Origin: a virus
Strand: one strand, 5' to 3'
IMG/VR virus record: IMGVR_UViG_3300003138_000021
Coordinates: 1-29,764 of that record
Length of the DNA stretch: 29,764 bases
This document shows positions 5,880 through 14,667 of this stretch, piece by piece (within the stretch, counting starts at the first letter, position 1; each line of letters begins with the position of its first letter). Both the position numbers and the translations under genes were made by a program. The notes beneath the pieces are model-generated. The model was not told the origin of the DNA. It did no database searches and was given only the letters and a program-made list of their open reading frames with translations.

Positions 5880-6960
5880 CCGTTATGGCTCTAAGGTGAT
5901 GTTAAACAAACTTATAGACGGTGATGTAAGCTACTTCATCGTCTATAAGACAGCAGGGGATAGCCAAAACACTTGGCTTAAGATCGGCAAGAGATCGGAG
6001 GGAATAACAGAGGCAAAGTGCATAGAGATACGCAACCAGAAGCTTAGCGAACAAAGACACGGCTTAGACCTTAGCCAAAAGGATATGAAGCGGCTTACTT
6101 TCGGGAAACTTGCAGAGTCGTATTTTAGAACAAACGCTGTACATGTTAAGAGTATCAAGCAGTACCAGCAGACATACAAAAAACACATAGAGCCGCATTT
6201 CGGAGATATAGCTGTAGCAAACCTTAATGATGAAGATATCACGGACCTACAGACTATCAAGATCGCTCATGGGCTTAAAAAGTCTACGATAAACGGCATC
6301 ATAAAGCTGATAGTAAGGCTGGTGAACTTTGGCATAAAACGCGGCATCATAAAGTACAGCCCGTTTAGAAACATAAAGCACTTCAAAGTGAGTAACACAC
6401 GCCTTAGATACCTAAGCCATGAAGAGATAGAACACCTCAGAGACATGGTTAATGATGATCTTGTATTGAAACTCTTTACCGCTGTGGCACTTGGTACAGG
6501 TGCTAGAGCTGAGGGAGTGCTGGCAATACAAAAGAAGCACATAAACCAGTCACACAAAAGTATCACGATCAACGACTTTAAACGTGGTAATACCTATGTG
6601 GCTTACCTTGATGATGATAGCTTCACGATGCTAGTAGATCACATGAAAAACATGAAGCTAAACCACTATGTGGTATCTGTAAACGGTAAAAAGACAAAGT
6701 ACCAAACATTGTACAAAAAGCTTAAGCCATTCCTTGAAGTATTTAACGATGATCTGACAGGAAACGATAAGCAACACCGGGTGGTGATACATACGCTTAG
6801 GCATACTTTTGCCTCACACTTGGCTATCTCTGGTGTTAGCATACAGGAGATACAAAAGCTGCTTAATCACAAAGATATAAACCAAACACTCAAATACGCG
6901 AAATTAGCCCCGGACAGTGGGAGAGATCACGTAAAAAAACTTTATAAAGGGAAACGATGA
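5866..6960 (+). CDS. int: Tyrosine-family phage integrase
   Basis: 364 residues. The N-terminal arm-type DNA-binding part is at about residues 8-70, the SAM-like core-binding domain at about 77-165, and the catalytic domain after that. Catalytic residues visible are Arg214 (LGTGARAEGVLAI), His309 and Arg312 in IHTLRHTFAS, His335 in LLNHKDINQT and the nucleophile Tyr344 in LKYAKL. The length is normal for P4/lambda-type integrases. It performs site-specific integration and excision. No attP could be recognised. It lies between early and packaging genes and not next to a visible phage end, with the HTH/excisionase-like gene nearly 6 kb away. Confidence 0.93.
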   Translation: MKTSNRYGSKVMLNKLIDGDVSYFIVYKTAGDSQNTWLKIGKRSEGITEAKCIEIRNQKLSEQRHGLDLSQKDMKRLTFGKLAESYFRTNAVHVKSIKQYQQTYKKHIEPHFGDIAVANLNDEDITDLQTIKIAHGLKKSTINGIIKLIVRLVNFGIKRGIIKYSPFRNIKHFKVSNTRLRYLSHEEIEHLRDMVNDDLVLKLFTAVALGTGARAEGVLAIQKKHINQSHKSITINDFKRGNTYVAYLDDDSFTMLVDHMKNMKLNHYVVSVNGKKTKYQTLYKKLKPFLEVFNDDLTGNDKQHRVVIHTLRHTFASHLAISGVSIQEIQKLLNHKDINQTLKYAKLAPDSGRDHVKKLYKGKR

Positions 6961-6961
6961 A

Positions 6962-7483
6962 ATGGAGGCAGTAATATTAGAGGGTGTTGATAAGGTGCTG
7001 GCGCATTTAAACCCACGCGCATATATGCAAGCACTTAACCGTACTATAAACGATGTAGGCAGCAAGACAAAAACGCGCCTATCAAAAGGTGTAAGACGTA
7101 CATATAACATTAAAGCAGGTGATCTTAACAAGTTTATGAAGGTACGAAAGTCACGGTACTCTGACATAAGATACACCATAGATGTTAGATCAAGACGGTT
7201 TAATGCTATGAGATTTGGTGCTAAGGTGTTGAAACAGCGCGGTAACGTGAGTGTTAAGATCAGAAAAGACACCGGGCGTAAAGTATTGAAAAGAGCATTT
7301 ACGGCAAAGAATGGTGCAGTATTGCAGAGAGTAAAAGGTGCACAGGAGATAAGAGCAGTCACTACCGTTTCTATACCTCAAATGTTTAACGATAAGCTGC
7401 TAAAAGATGCAGATAAACATGCCCAAAAAGAGCTTAGAACAAGCCTACAAAATAACTTTAATTACTACATAGGTAAGGCGTAA
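6962..7483 (+). CDS. gpZ-like minor tail protein (tail terminator/completion)
   Basis: 173 residues, strongly basic. The arrangement of ALNRTINDVGSKTKTRLSKG followed by a basic central part and an amphipathic C-terminal helix resembles the prophage minor tail protein Z family, whose members act at tail completion and head joining. The start codon is one base after the integrase stop. In lambda, gene Z lies after the head genes; here it sits before the terminase genes, separated from both head-completion and tail genes. The family call is by pattern only. Confidence 0.6.
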   Translation: MEAVILEGVDKVLAHLNPRAYMQALNRTINDVGSKTKTRLSKGVRRTYNIKAGDLNKFMKVRKSRYSDIRYTIDVRSRRFNAMRFGAKVLKQRGNVSVKIRKDTGRKVLKRAFTAKNGAVLQRVKGAQEIRAVTTVSIPQMFNDKLLKDADKHAQKELRTSLQNNFNYYIGKA

Positions 7484-7488
7484 AAGTT

Positions 7489-7830
7489 ATGGTTAGAAAT
7501 AGATTAGAAAAATTTAGATTATTTTCGCTAGCGAAAGAGTGCGCTACAAACCGTGCTGCAGTTGTTTCAAATAGATTTAGTCAAGACGTTAATAAATATA
7601 ACTCTATGGATTATATAAAAATAAAAGCAATATGTGGAAAAGCCCTTAAAAAGGTACTTCCTGGAGGTTATGCAGTTAAGGGTACTAGCGAGTGCGAAAA
7701 TGTCCTAGATATACAAATTTTAAAGTTAGTTTACTTTTTTAGTTTAGCAATTATCCATCAAAGCACGATCATGCCGAGGCTGGAGCCAAAAAGTAAACTA
7801 GTTCAAAACTTAGTTTACTTTGGGATTTAA
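7489..7830 (+). CDS. Hypothetical AT-rich protein
   Basis: 113 residues of unknown function. The base composition is more AT-rich than both neighbours, and there is no strong ribosome-binding site before the ATG at 7489. The 3' part contains three copies of TAGTTTACTTT or its complement, so the coding capacity at the C-terminus may be secondary to regulatory DNA. It overlaps nothing upstream and ends 10 nt before the small-terminase start. It may be a recent insertion (moron). Confidence 0.4.
   Translation: MVRNRLEKFRLFSLAKECATNRAAVVSNRFSQDVNKYNSMDYIKIKAICGKALKKVLPGGYAVKGTSECENVLDIQILKLVYFFSLAIIHQSTIMPRLEPKSKLVQNLVYFGI
7727..7737 (+). repeat. TAGTTTACTTT box, copy 1
   Basis: Direct copy of the 11-mer found again at 7811-7821 and, inverted, at 7790-7800. 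Confidence 0.6.
7790..7821. promoter_or_regulatory. Inverted repeat upstream of the packaging genes
   Basis: AAAGTAAACTA (7790-7800) and TAGTTTACTTT (7811-7821) form a perfect 11-bp inverted repeat around a 10-nt loop. With one bulged base the stem extends by GTT/AAC. A related GGTTTACTT lies at 7832-7840, next to the terminase start. It could be an operator for late-gene control or an RNA hairpin that modulates terminase expression. Confidence 0.6.
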
Positions 7831-7840
7831 AGGTTTACTT

Positions 7841-8449
7841 ATGGGGAAAAAGTACATTTCGCAAGTAGAGCTGGCAGCAGCAAACGGAGTCAGCAAGCAG
7901 CACATAACGAATTTAAAAAAACGCGGGATTTTTGATGCTTGCATGGACGGCAAAAAAATTTTACGCGACTGTGCGCTACAGGCATACATTTCTAGCAAGG
8001 ATCCTGCAAGGGATTCGCAACGTGAAGCAAACCAAAAAGACAAAGACAAAGAGATCGATGAGACAACTGTAGAAATAGAGACAGGCACAGATACCGAGAT
8101 CAAAGATAGTTATCTTTATAACGGAGATAACATCAGAGAGCTAAAGTTACTACTTAGAGGAAAATTAACTAGCGGTCAAAAAGTACAGATCATCAACACA
8201 TTTTGGGCAGGCAAGCTAAACCAACAAAAGTACATGGAGGGTGAAAAGCGGCTCATGCCTAAAGAACAGATAATCAAAGATAACCAGAGGATACTGAAAG
8301 CTTTTAGAGACAAGGCACTTGCATTACCTACAAAAATGTCATTAGACCTTTTAGGGCTTAAAGACAAAAAAGAAGCAGCTGCAATAATAGAGAGCTATAT
8401 CTATGAACTACTGGAGGAACTTAGCCAACTGGAGGACGAAAATCAATGA
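7841..8449 (+). CDS. Terminase small subunit (Nu1-like)
   Basis: 202 residues from ATG 7841, with AAAGG seven bases upstream. The N-terminus KYISQVELAAANGVSKQHIT is an HTH that recognises the packaging site. An acidic linker follows (about residues 45-90), then a helical C-terminal domain that would bind the large subunit. The gene overlaps the large terminase start as ATGA. The role, from the family, is to bind the packaging initiation site and dock the motor; that it is the small subunit rests on HTH plus position. Confidence 0.75.
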   Translation: MGKKYISQVELAAANGVSKQHITNLKKRGIFDACMDGKKILRDCALQAYISSKDPARDSQREANQKDKDKEIDETTVEIETGTDTEIKDSYLYNGDNIRELKLLLRGKLTSGQKVQIINTFWAGKLNQQKYMEGEKRLMPKEQIIKDNQRILKAFRDKALALPTKMSLDLLGLKDKKEAAAIIESYIYELLEELSQLEDENQ

Positions 8450-10239
8450 TAGTAGCTGATTGTGTAAGAGTTGTTAAACCACCCAAGAAATTAACTGTAT
8501 CAGAGTGGGCTGATGAGTACAGGCAACTGAGCAGTGAAGCATCATCGGAAAGCGGAAAGTGGCGCACCAGCAGGGCTGAGTACCAGCGCGGTATTATGAA
8601 TGCAGTCAGCGATCCTACTGTCCACACTATAGTTTTTATGAGTTCTGCACAGGTTGGGAAAACAGAGCTGCTATTAAACATCATAGGATATTTTGTAGAT
8701 CAAGACCCTAGCCCCATGCTATTGCTACAGCCAACCCTAGATATGGCACAGGCGTTCAGTAAGGATAGGTTAGCACCAATGACGCGCGACACAAAAGTAC
8801 TGACCAATAAGATCAAGGACAGTAAGGCAAAAGATAGCGGCAACACTATTTTGCATAAGACATTTTCAGGCGGCCATATCACTATGGCTGGCGCAAACTC
8901 TCCGGCATCTCTGGCTTCAAGACCTGTAAGAGTAGTCATGTGTGATGAGGTAGACAGATATCCTGCAAGCGCCGGCGCTGAGGGTGATCCAGTAAATCTT
9001 GCCATAAAACGTAGTACTACATTTTGGAACAAAAAAACAATATTGGTATCTACACCGACGGTTAAAGATATAAGCAGAATAGAGGTAGCATACGAGGCAA
9101 GCGACCAGAGAAAGTATTACGTACCTTGCCAAGAGTGCAACGAGGGCCAAGTACTGGTATGGAAAAATGTAGTATTTAACGATCAGCCTGATACAGCTAA
9201 GTACTACTGTGAAAAATGCGGTGTCGGCATGGATGATACTGCACTATGGAACGCTATCAAAAAAGGGGAGTGGAGGGCAACAAAACCATTTAACGGTGTA
9301 GCCGGGTTTTGGCTTAATGAGATTTACAGCCCATGGGTAACACTTAAGGAAATGGCAAAAAATTTTATGGAAGCAAAAAAAAGCCAGTATACCCTCAAGA
9401 CTTTTATTAACACCTCCCTAGGCGAAACATGGATAGAAGACCAAGGCAAACAGATAGAAGATGACAACCTGCTTAAAAACTGTGAAGACTACATGGCAAT
9501 ACCAAATGAAGCAGTGATACTTACCTGCGGTATAGACGTACAAGATGACAGGCTGGAGGGGGAAATCAAAGCATGGGGCAAAGGCCATGAGAGCTGGGGT
9601 ATCAAGCCATTCAGGATAGAGGGTATACCGTCACAAAGCCAGATATGGAACGACTTGGATAATATCATAGATGCTATATACATACGTGAAGATGGGGTAG
9701 AACTAAGAGTAAGCTGTACCTGCATAGACTCAGGAGGTCACTTCACAGACCAGGTATACAATTACTGCAAAAAACGTGAACACAAAAGAGTGTTCGCTAT
9801 CAAGGGGTCTAGTGTGATCGGGAAACCTCTTATATCAAGGCCTAGTACAAGCAATAAAGGTAAGGTAAAACTTTTTACTTTAGGCACTGATACAGCAAAA
9901 GAGCTGATATTTTCCAGGCTGAATCTAGAAGAGTTTGGAGAAGGTTTCATGCACTTCAATAAAAACTATGATGAAGAGTACTTTAAGCAGCTAACATCAG
10001 AGAAGCTTGTAACAACATTCAGCAAAGGCAGACCGTTACGCATATGGAAGCCTACACGACCAAGAAACGAAGCACTAGACTATACCGTATATAATCTTGC
10101 TGCGCTTGCAATACTCAACCCGAACTATGAAAAGATACAAGAAAACTTAAAACCGGCCCAAAAAGATGATGCAATACAGCCGAAAAGGCAGTTTAAAAAA
10201 CAAAAAAAACAAGGGGGATGGGTAAATGGGTACAGGTAG
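8446..10239 (+). CDS. Terminase large subunit (lambda gpA family)
   Basis: 597 residues. The N-terminus has the gpA-type LTVSEWADEYRQLSSEAS and a WRTSRAEYQRGIM segment. Walker A is at about residues 66-74 (SSAQVGKTE) and Walker B at about 163-170 (VVMCDEVD). A zinc-type CxxC pair (CQEC ... CEKC) follows at about 220-260, and nuclease-domain acidic residues are in CGIDVQDD and CIDSGG. It packages DNA into proheads as an ATP-driven motor and cuts it, probably giving cos-type ends as in this family. Normal length. Strong context: small subunit before, connector and portal after. Confidence 0.93.
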   Translation: MIVADCVRVVKPPKKLTVSEWADEYRQLSSEASSESGKWRTSRAEYQRGIMNAVSDPTVHTIVFMSSAQVGKTELLLNIIGYFVDQDPSPMLLLQPTLDMAQAFSKDRLAPMTRDTKVLTNKIKDSKAKDSGNTILHKTFSGGHITMAGANSPASLASRPVRVVMCDEVDRYPASAGAEGDPVNLAIKRSTTFWNKKTILVSTPTVKDISRIEVAYEASDQRKYYVPCQECNEGQVLVWKNVVFNDQPDTAKYYCEKCGVGMDDTALWNAIKKGEWRATKPFNGVAGFWLNEIYSPWVTLKEMAKNFMEAKKSQYTLKTFINTSLGETWIEDQGKQIEDDNLLKNCEDYMAIPNEAVILTCGIDVQDDRLEGEIKAWGKGHESWGIKPFRIEGIPSQSQIWNDLDNIIDAIYIREDGVELRVSCTCIDSGGHFTDQVYNYCKKREHKRVFAIKGSSVIGKPLISRPSTSNKGKVKLFTLGTDTAKELIFSRLNLEEFGEGFMHFNKNYDEEYFKQLTSEKLVTTFSKGRPLRIWKPTRPRNEALDYTVYNLAALAILNPNYEKIQENLKPAQKDDAIQPKRQFKKQKKQGGWVNGYR

Positions 10240-10441
10240 ATGTGACATAAGATCAGGAAGACCAAGGTCAGAAGACCCGAAGGTAAAGCTAGATAATGTC
10301 AGACTTCGATCATCTTTGGCTGTCAAACTTGATATAACGTATGATGCTTTGGGGGTCTCAAAAACAGAGTTTGTAGAAACAGCCATAGAAAAAGCGCTGG
10401 AAGAGCACAGAACTATCTGGGAGATTGAAATTATTTTTTAG
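10226..10441 (+). CDS. Ribbon-helix-helix-like small protein
   Basis: 71 residues. KLDNVRLRSSLAVKLD, then ALGVSKTEFVETAIEKAL, has the strand-helix-turn-helix pattern of CopG/Arc proteins. AAGGGGGATGGGTAA precedes the ATG, which overlaps the large terminase by 14 nt. The position inside the packaging operon suggests a DNA-binding regulator of late genes or a packaging accessory; the role is unproven. Confidence 0.55.
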   Translation: MGTGRCDIRSGRPRSEDPKVKLDNVRLRSSLAVKLDITYDALGVSKTEFVETAIEKALEEHRTIWEIEIIF

Positions 10442-10502
10442 GGCTTTTTAAGTACCTGTATTTTTGGCAAAAATAGCACCATAATACATCAAAGGGGTAC
10501 TC

Positions 10503-10748
10503 TTGGCTGACGTTCAAACTTTCGCAGAGCAGATGGTAGCGAAGATAGAAGCAGTACTACTCAAAAAAGCAGATAATGATGTGCTTGAATATGAGATAAA
10601 TGGCAGACAGCTAAAAAAATATACCTTTGGTGATCTTGAAATCCTAAGACAGAAGTATAAAAAAGAGGTGGCAGCAGAAAAGGCAGCCGCCAATCTTGAA
10701 GCAGGCATAAAACCAAATCGCCGTGTACTTGTAAGGTTTTCATCTTGA
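10503..10748 (+). CDS. gpW-like head-tail connector protein
   Basis: 81 residues starting at TTG 10503 (AAAGGGG six bases upstream). The sequence YEINGRQLKKYTFGDLEILR followed by KKEVAAEKAA matches the gpW layout: two helices around a short beta-hairpin with a L-x-x-L-x-x-x-[IL] second helix. gpW-type proteins plug the portal and build the site for tail attachment. As in lambda, it lies between the large terminase and portal genes, overlapping the portal start. Confidence 0.75.
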   Translation: MADVQTFAEQMVAKIEAVLLKKADNDVLEYEINGRQLKKYTFGDLEILRQKYKKEVAAEKAAANLEAGIKPNRRVLVRFSS

Positions 10749-12217
10749 AATTATTTGGATTAGAGATTACAAGGGTAAAACAAACTCTCCCTCAGAAAAG
10801 ACACTTTAACGCATCCAGTACCGGCACACTATACGCAAATTGGATACCTGTACAAGCTACAGCAGACGTAAGCATAAGGCGCGATCTAAGAAGCGTGCGA
10901 AACAGAAGCCGCGATTTAATGATGAATGATGACTATGCAAAGCGATTTAAACGTATATTAAAAACGAATGTCATCGGAAGCACAGGGCTTAGACTTCAAA
11001 ACAGGGCTAAAGACACAAACGGAAACCTTGACAGGGCGGCTAACAACTTAATAGAGGAGGCCTGGAAAGAGTGGGGTAAAAAAGGTATCTGTGACGTAAC
11101 AGGAAAATACACTATAGATGACGTGTGGAAAATGGCTATAGGCGCAGCGGCAGAAGACGGCGAAGTGCTTATCCGTAAGGTAAAAGGGTTCCCAAATAAG
11201 TTTGGTTTCGCCGTACAGCTTATAGAGGCAGATCACCTTGACGAACAATTCAATGACCCAGAACGTAATATTATGATGGGCATAGAGTTCGACGCATGGG
11301 GCAAGCCTATTGCTTATCATATTTACAAATCACACCCACACAGTAACGGCATGCAGCGTATGGATATAGCAAGAGAGCGCATACCTGCCGATCAGATAGT
11401 GCATTTGTTTCTACCTACACGAATTTCATCTTCACGTGGTATGCCTTGGATGCACACAGCCATGACGCGCATGAAGATGCTCAACGGCTATGAAGAAGCA
11501 GAACTGGTAGCATCACGCGTAGCCGCCAGCAAAGGCGGCTTTTACAAGCGCATTAAAAACGAGAGCGGTGAGTTTTTGGGTGATGAGAAAATTGATGGCG
11601 GTTTTGTTAACGAACTAAGCCCAGGGGAGTTTGAGATATTGCCTGACGGGTATGAATTTCAAAGTTATGACCCGACACACCCCACTACAGCGTTTAAAGA
11701 CTTTATAAAAGTTGTTTTGCGCGGTGTATCAAGCGGTCTTGATATCAGTTACAATTCCCTGGCAAACGATCTTGAAGGTGTCAATTTTTCAAGCCTTAGA
11801 AGCGGGAAGCTTGAAGAGCGCGACATCTGGAAAGAGCTACAGCAGTGGATGATAGATCATGCAGCCGCACCAGTGTTTGGAGACTGGCTGGATATGGCGC
11901 TACTTAAGCAAGCCGTTCCATTGCCGTATTCAAAGTATGAAAAATTCAACGCACCTTCATTTTTGGGGCGCGGGTTTGCTTGGGTTGACCCATATAAAGA
12001 TATGCTGGCGAACATTCTGGCAAAAAAAGAGGGTCTTAAGACAGATACACAGATAGCTAATGAAATGGGTATGGACTTAGAAGAACTATATCAGCAGTTG
12101 CAAAAAGAGAAAAAACTTAGAGAGCAGTACGGCATCCTTACTATGAGTGAAGCAGAGATAGCGCAGATCATGACAGTCGTAATCCAAAGTGAACAAGGAG
12201 GACATAACGATGAATAA
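10745..12217 (+). CDS. Portal protein (lambda gpB family)
   Basis: 490 residues. Segments typical of lambda-type portals are visible: DVSIRRDLRSVRNRSRDLMM, DDYAKRFKRILKTNVIGSTG near residue 60, HLFLPTRISSSRGMPWM and a C-terminal helical region. It forms the dodecameric DNA channel at one vertex and binds terminase and the connector. It overlaps the capsid gene start by 8 nt, and the Shine-Dalgarno for that gene lies in its last codons. Confidence 0.92.
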   Translation: MKLFGLEITRVKQTLPQKRHFNASSTGTLYANWIPVQATADVSIRRDLRSVRNRSRDLMMNDDYAKRFKRILKTNVIGSTGLRLQNRAKDTNGNLDRAANNLIEEAWKEWGKKGICDVTGKYTIDDVWKMAIGAAAEDGEVLIRKVKGFPNKFGFAVQLIEADHLDEQFNDPERNIMMGIEFDAWGKPIAYHIYKSHPHSNGMQRMDIARERIPADQIVHLFLPTRISSSRGMPWMHTAMTRMKMLNGYEEAELVASRVAASKGGFYKRIKNESGEFLGDEKIDGGFVNELSPGEFEILPDGYEFQSYDPTHPTTAFKDFIKVVLRGVSSGLDISYNSLANDLEGVNFSSLRSGKLEERDIWKELQQWMIDHAAAPVFGDWLDMALLKQAVPLPYSKYEKFNAPSFLGRGFAWVDPYKDMLANILAKKEGLKTDTQIANEMGMDLEELYQQLQKEKKLREQYGILTMSEAEIAQIMTVVIQSEQGGHNDE

Positions 12218-13997
12218 GCAATATATAGAAAACACAAAAAAAGTTTTTAAAGAGTTCAGAGATTTAGAAGTAAGAAGTATAAACCAAGATGAAAAAACCG
12301 TAGAGCTGTCTTTCAGTAGTGAAGACCCGTATGAGAGATACTGGGGGGTAGAGATACTGGATCACTCAACTACATCAGTGGATATGAGCCGCTTAAACAA
12401 TGCCGCACCGCTTCTCTTTAACCATAACAGGGATGAAGTCATCGGGGTGGTAGTATCTGCAAAGATCGCAGATAAGCGCGGTATCGCTGTAGTACGTTTC
12501 GGGAACAGTGCTAAAGCCAAAGAGGTATTTAGTGATGTGGTTGACGGTATTATGAAAAATGTATCTGTGGGATATCAGATCGATGAAATGATACTTGAGA
12601 GTGAAAAGGATGGGATGGAAACGTATCGTGTCACCTCTTGGCGGCCATTTGAGATATCGGTAGTTTCGATACCGGCAGATACCACGGTAGGTATCGGACG
12701 AGGCGCAGAAGACCCTAAGGAGTCTGACGTAAAGATAATCAATAAACTAAACAAAAAGGGAGAGCAGAATATGAATGAAGAAGAAAAAAGAGTAGCAGAA
12801 GAAGCAGCTAAGCGTGAAGCAAGAGCAGCTGAAAAAACAAGAGTAAGAGAGATCGCGGCTATCGCTAAAAAACATGACATGGAGGAAGAGGGGCAAAAAG
12901 CAATTGAAGAGGATACGACAGTCGATGAATTTAGGGCTTTAGTTCTGCAAAAGATAGGGAGTGCAAAGCCGGTAGACACTAAAGCAAATAATGTATTGGA
13001 TGAAAAAGAAGTCCGTGCGTATTCTCTTGGCAAAGCGATACGTGCGGCACTAATAGGTGATTGGAGCGAAGCGCAGGTTGAGCAAAGAGCAAGCCAAAAG
13101 GTAGCTAAGCTGTTAGGCAAAGATGCAAGAGGGTTTTATGTGCCACATCAAGTGCTTGAAAGAGACCTAAATACAACAGGCGGCGCTGCAATAATCAGCA
13201 CTAATGACGGCGGCATCTCGTTTATCGATATTCTAAAAAACAAACTTGTAACACAAAAACTTGGCGCAGTCGTGATCGGAGGATTGAGCGGTAATGTTTC
13301 AGTGCCAAAAAAGACAGGCAAATCAACCGCATATTGGATCAATGAAGAAGACAACACAACAGGAAGTGATCTAGTTCTCGGTATGCTGCCTTTGACACCA
13401 AAAACGGTAAGTGCAAAAACAGGATATTCAAGACAAATGTTGCTGCAGGGGAATATAGATGTCGAAAACTTGTTAATGAGTGACTTGGCCGAAGAGATCG
13501 CTTTAGCTATTGATGCAGCAGGAATTGCAGGAACAGGGCTTGACGGGCAACCAAAAGGCATACTATATACTACAGGTATTGGAGCTGTGGACTGCTCTAC
13601 TGCTTTAGGTGGCATCAATTTTAACAAGGTCGTCGATCTTGAGACAGCAATCGCAAACGGGAATGCAGATGTTGAAAATATGCATTATGTGTCAGGTGCA
13701 TCCGTAACAGGAAAGCTCAAAAAAATACCTGTAGAATCTGGCCATCCTGAAAAACTTTTAAAAGACGGCGAGGTAAATGGATATAACCACACAAGAAGTA
13801 ACCAGGTGCCTGCGAATACTCTCATATTCGGAGACTTCAGCCAGCTTTTATACGGATTGTGGGGCGGGCTTGATATCATGATAGATCCGTATGCGAAAGC
13901 AGACAGCGCCGGCGTTGTGATCCGGGCATTCCAATCTGTAGATGTTGCAATAAGACATCCAGAATCGTTCAGCGCAACCAACAATATCGATCAATAA
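12210..13997 (+). CDS. Prohead protease-major capsid protein fusion
   Basis: 595 residues from ATG 12210, which has AAGGAGG eight bases upstream. Residues about 10-165 look like an HK97-type (S78) prohead protease: His72 in LLFNHNRDEVIG, Ser119 in KNVSVGYQI, and WRPFEISVVSIPADT as the acidic/C-terminal motif. Residues about 188-255 are a charged helical, scaffold-like delta region. Residues about 275-595 are an HK97-fold major capsid protein (Q-x-x-x-x-x-LNTTGGAAIIST, SAKTGYSRQMLLQ, GTGLDGQPKGIL). The fusion would supply protease and scaffold in cis. An in-frame ATG with its own ribosome-binding site at 12771 could also give a separate 408-residue capsid protein. Confidence 0.9.
   Translation: MNKQYIENTKKVFKEFRDLEVRSINQDEKTVELSFSSEDPYERYWGVEILDHSTTSVDMSRLNNAAPLLFNHNRDEVIGVVVSAKIADKRGIAVVRFGNSAKAKEVFSDVVDGIMKNVSVGYQIDEMILESEKDGMETYRVTSWRPFEISVVSIPADTTVGIGRGAEDPKESDVKIINKLNKKGEQNMNEEEKRVAEEAAKREARAAEKTRVREIAAIAKKHDMEEEGQKAIEEDTTVDEFRALVLQKIGSAKPVDTKANNVLDEKEVRAYSLGKAIRAALIGDWSEAQVEQRASQKVAKLLGKDARGFYVPHQVLERDLNTTGGAAIISTNDGGISFIDILKNKLVTQKLGAVVIGGLSGNVSVPKKTGKSTAYWINEEDNTTGSDLVLGMLPLTPKTVSAKTGYSRQMLLQGNIDVENLLMSDLAEEIALAIDAAGIAGTGLDGQPKGILYTTGIGAVDCSTALGGINFNKVVDLETAIANGNADVENMHYVSGASVTGKLKKIPVESGHPEKLLKDGEVNGYNHTRSNQVPANTLIFGDFSQLLYGLWGGLDIMIDPYAKADSAGVVIRAFQSVDVAIRHPESFSATNNIDQ
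12756..12773 (+). promoter_or_regulatory. Internal ribosome-binding site and start for free capsid protein
   Basis: AAGGGAGA at 12756-12763 followed eight bases later by the in-frame ATG at 12771 (codon 188). It would start a product MNEEEKRVAEE... containing the scaffold and capsid regions without the protease. Confidence 0.65.
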
Positions 13998-14009
13998 GGA
14001 GATAGATAA

Positions 14010-14339
14010 ATGAAAGGAATCAAGATGGCAGCAACCATCTTTGTACACGGTGTTATTGTAGCAGAAAATACAATTCTCACGGTAGAAGACGGTGCAGATA
14101 TAAAAGACAATAAGATAAACCCGCGCGAAGCAAAAGAGCTTATTGGCCGCGGTGCGGCCGTAGCGATAGAAGATCATGTAGGCGATATTTACAGTATTGA
14201 AAATGATATTACAAAGCCTATCGAGAAGATGAACAAATCAGAGCTTTTGACTTATGCCGAGTCCATCGGAGTAGAAGCAGATGACTCTATGACAAAAGCA
14301 GAGATCATTGAAGTAATCAACGCGCAAGACGAAGAGTAA
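14010..14339 (+). CDS. Head-completion or decoration protein with a LEM/SAP-like C-terminus
   Basis: 109 residues. The N-terminal part is beta-rich (ATIFVHGVIVAENTILTVED). The C-terminal MNKSELLTYAESIGVEADDS followed by MTKAEIIEVI is a small helix-extended-loop-helix fold (HeH/SAP/Rho-N type). It follows the capsid gene directly, as lambda gpD/FI-type genes do. Two ATGs have ribosome-binding sites: 14010 (GGAGATAGATAA) and 14025 (AAAGGAATCAAG). It may be a packaging accessory (gpFI-like) or decoration protein. Confidence 0.5.
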   Translation: MKGIKMAATIFVHGVIVAENTILTVEDGADIKDNKINPREAKELIGRGAAVAIEDHVGDIYSIENDITKPIEKMNKSELLTYAESIGVEADDSMTKAEIIEVINAQDEE

Positions 14340-14343
14340 GCAA

Positions 14344-14667
14344 ATGAGTTTTGAAGACATGGTGGCTGCCGATCTTGAAGCGTGCTACAGCACAGCAGGG
14401 TTTAGCATGACCATAGAGCATATTTTCGCTGGCGAAAGTGAGCAGCTAGCTGTTATCTTTGACGAGTTCACAGAAGTGGTATTGGATGATAGTAGCCATA
14501 CAGGCGTAGCGGTTACTGTACCGTCATTTTCAGTTCCAGCACACTTGGCGGCGAATATCAACCTAAAGTCTTCATTTATCATAAACGGCAAAACGTATGC
14601 ACCTACTGAAAAGCCGCTGCAAAAGGATGGTACTAAGACCATATACCTAGAGGTACAAGATGCGTAG
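14344..14667 (+). CDS. Head-tail joining protein (lambda gpFII-like)
   Basis: 107 residues, beta-rich, close in length to lambda gpFII (117). The string GKTYAPTEKPLQKDGTKTIY resembles the family's C-terminal strand pair. It lies between the head-completion gene and the tail-terminator-like gene, as gpFII does in lambda. Such proteins form the ring that joins the filled head to the tail. Confidence 0.6.
   Translation: MSFEDMVAADLEACYSTAGFSMTIEHIFAGESEQLAVIFDEFTEVVLDDSSHTGVAVTVPSFSVPAHLAANINLKSSFIINGKTYAPTEKPLQKDGTKTIYLEVQDA

Noticed and set aside
5866-6960. Mu-like transposable phage
   Set aside because: There is no DDE transposase or MuB-like ATPase. A complete tyrosine integrase and a CI/Cro region are present, and the tail genes fit P2 order.
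6961-7840. attP site next to integrase
   Set aside because: No tRNA-like or core-repeat sequence could be recognised near the integrase. The attachment core cannot be identified without the host junctions.
10459-10475. TATTTTT-GGC-AAAAATA hairpin after the RHH gene
   Set aside because: The stem is only A/T pairs with no T-run behind it and lies between genes that should be co-transcribed, so a terminator call is unsupported.
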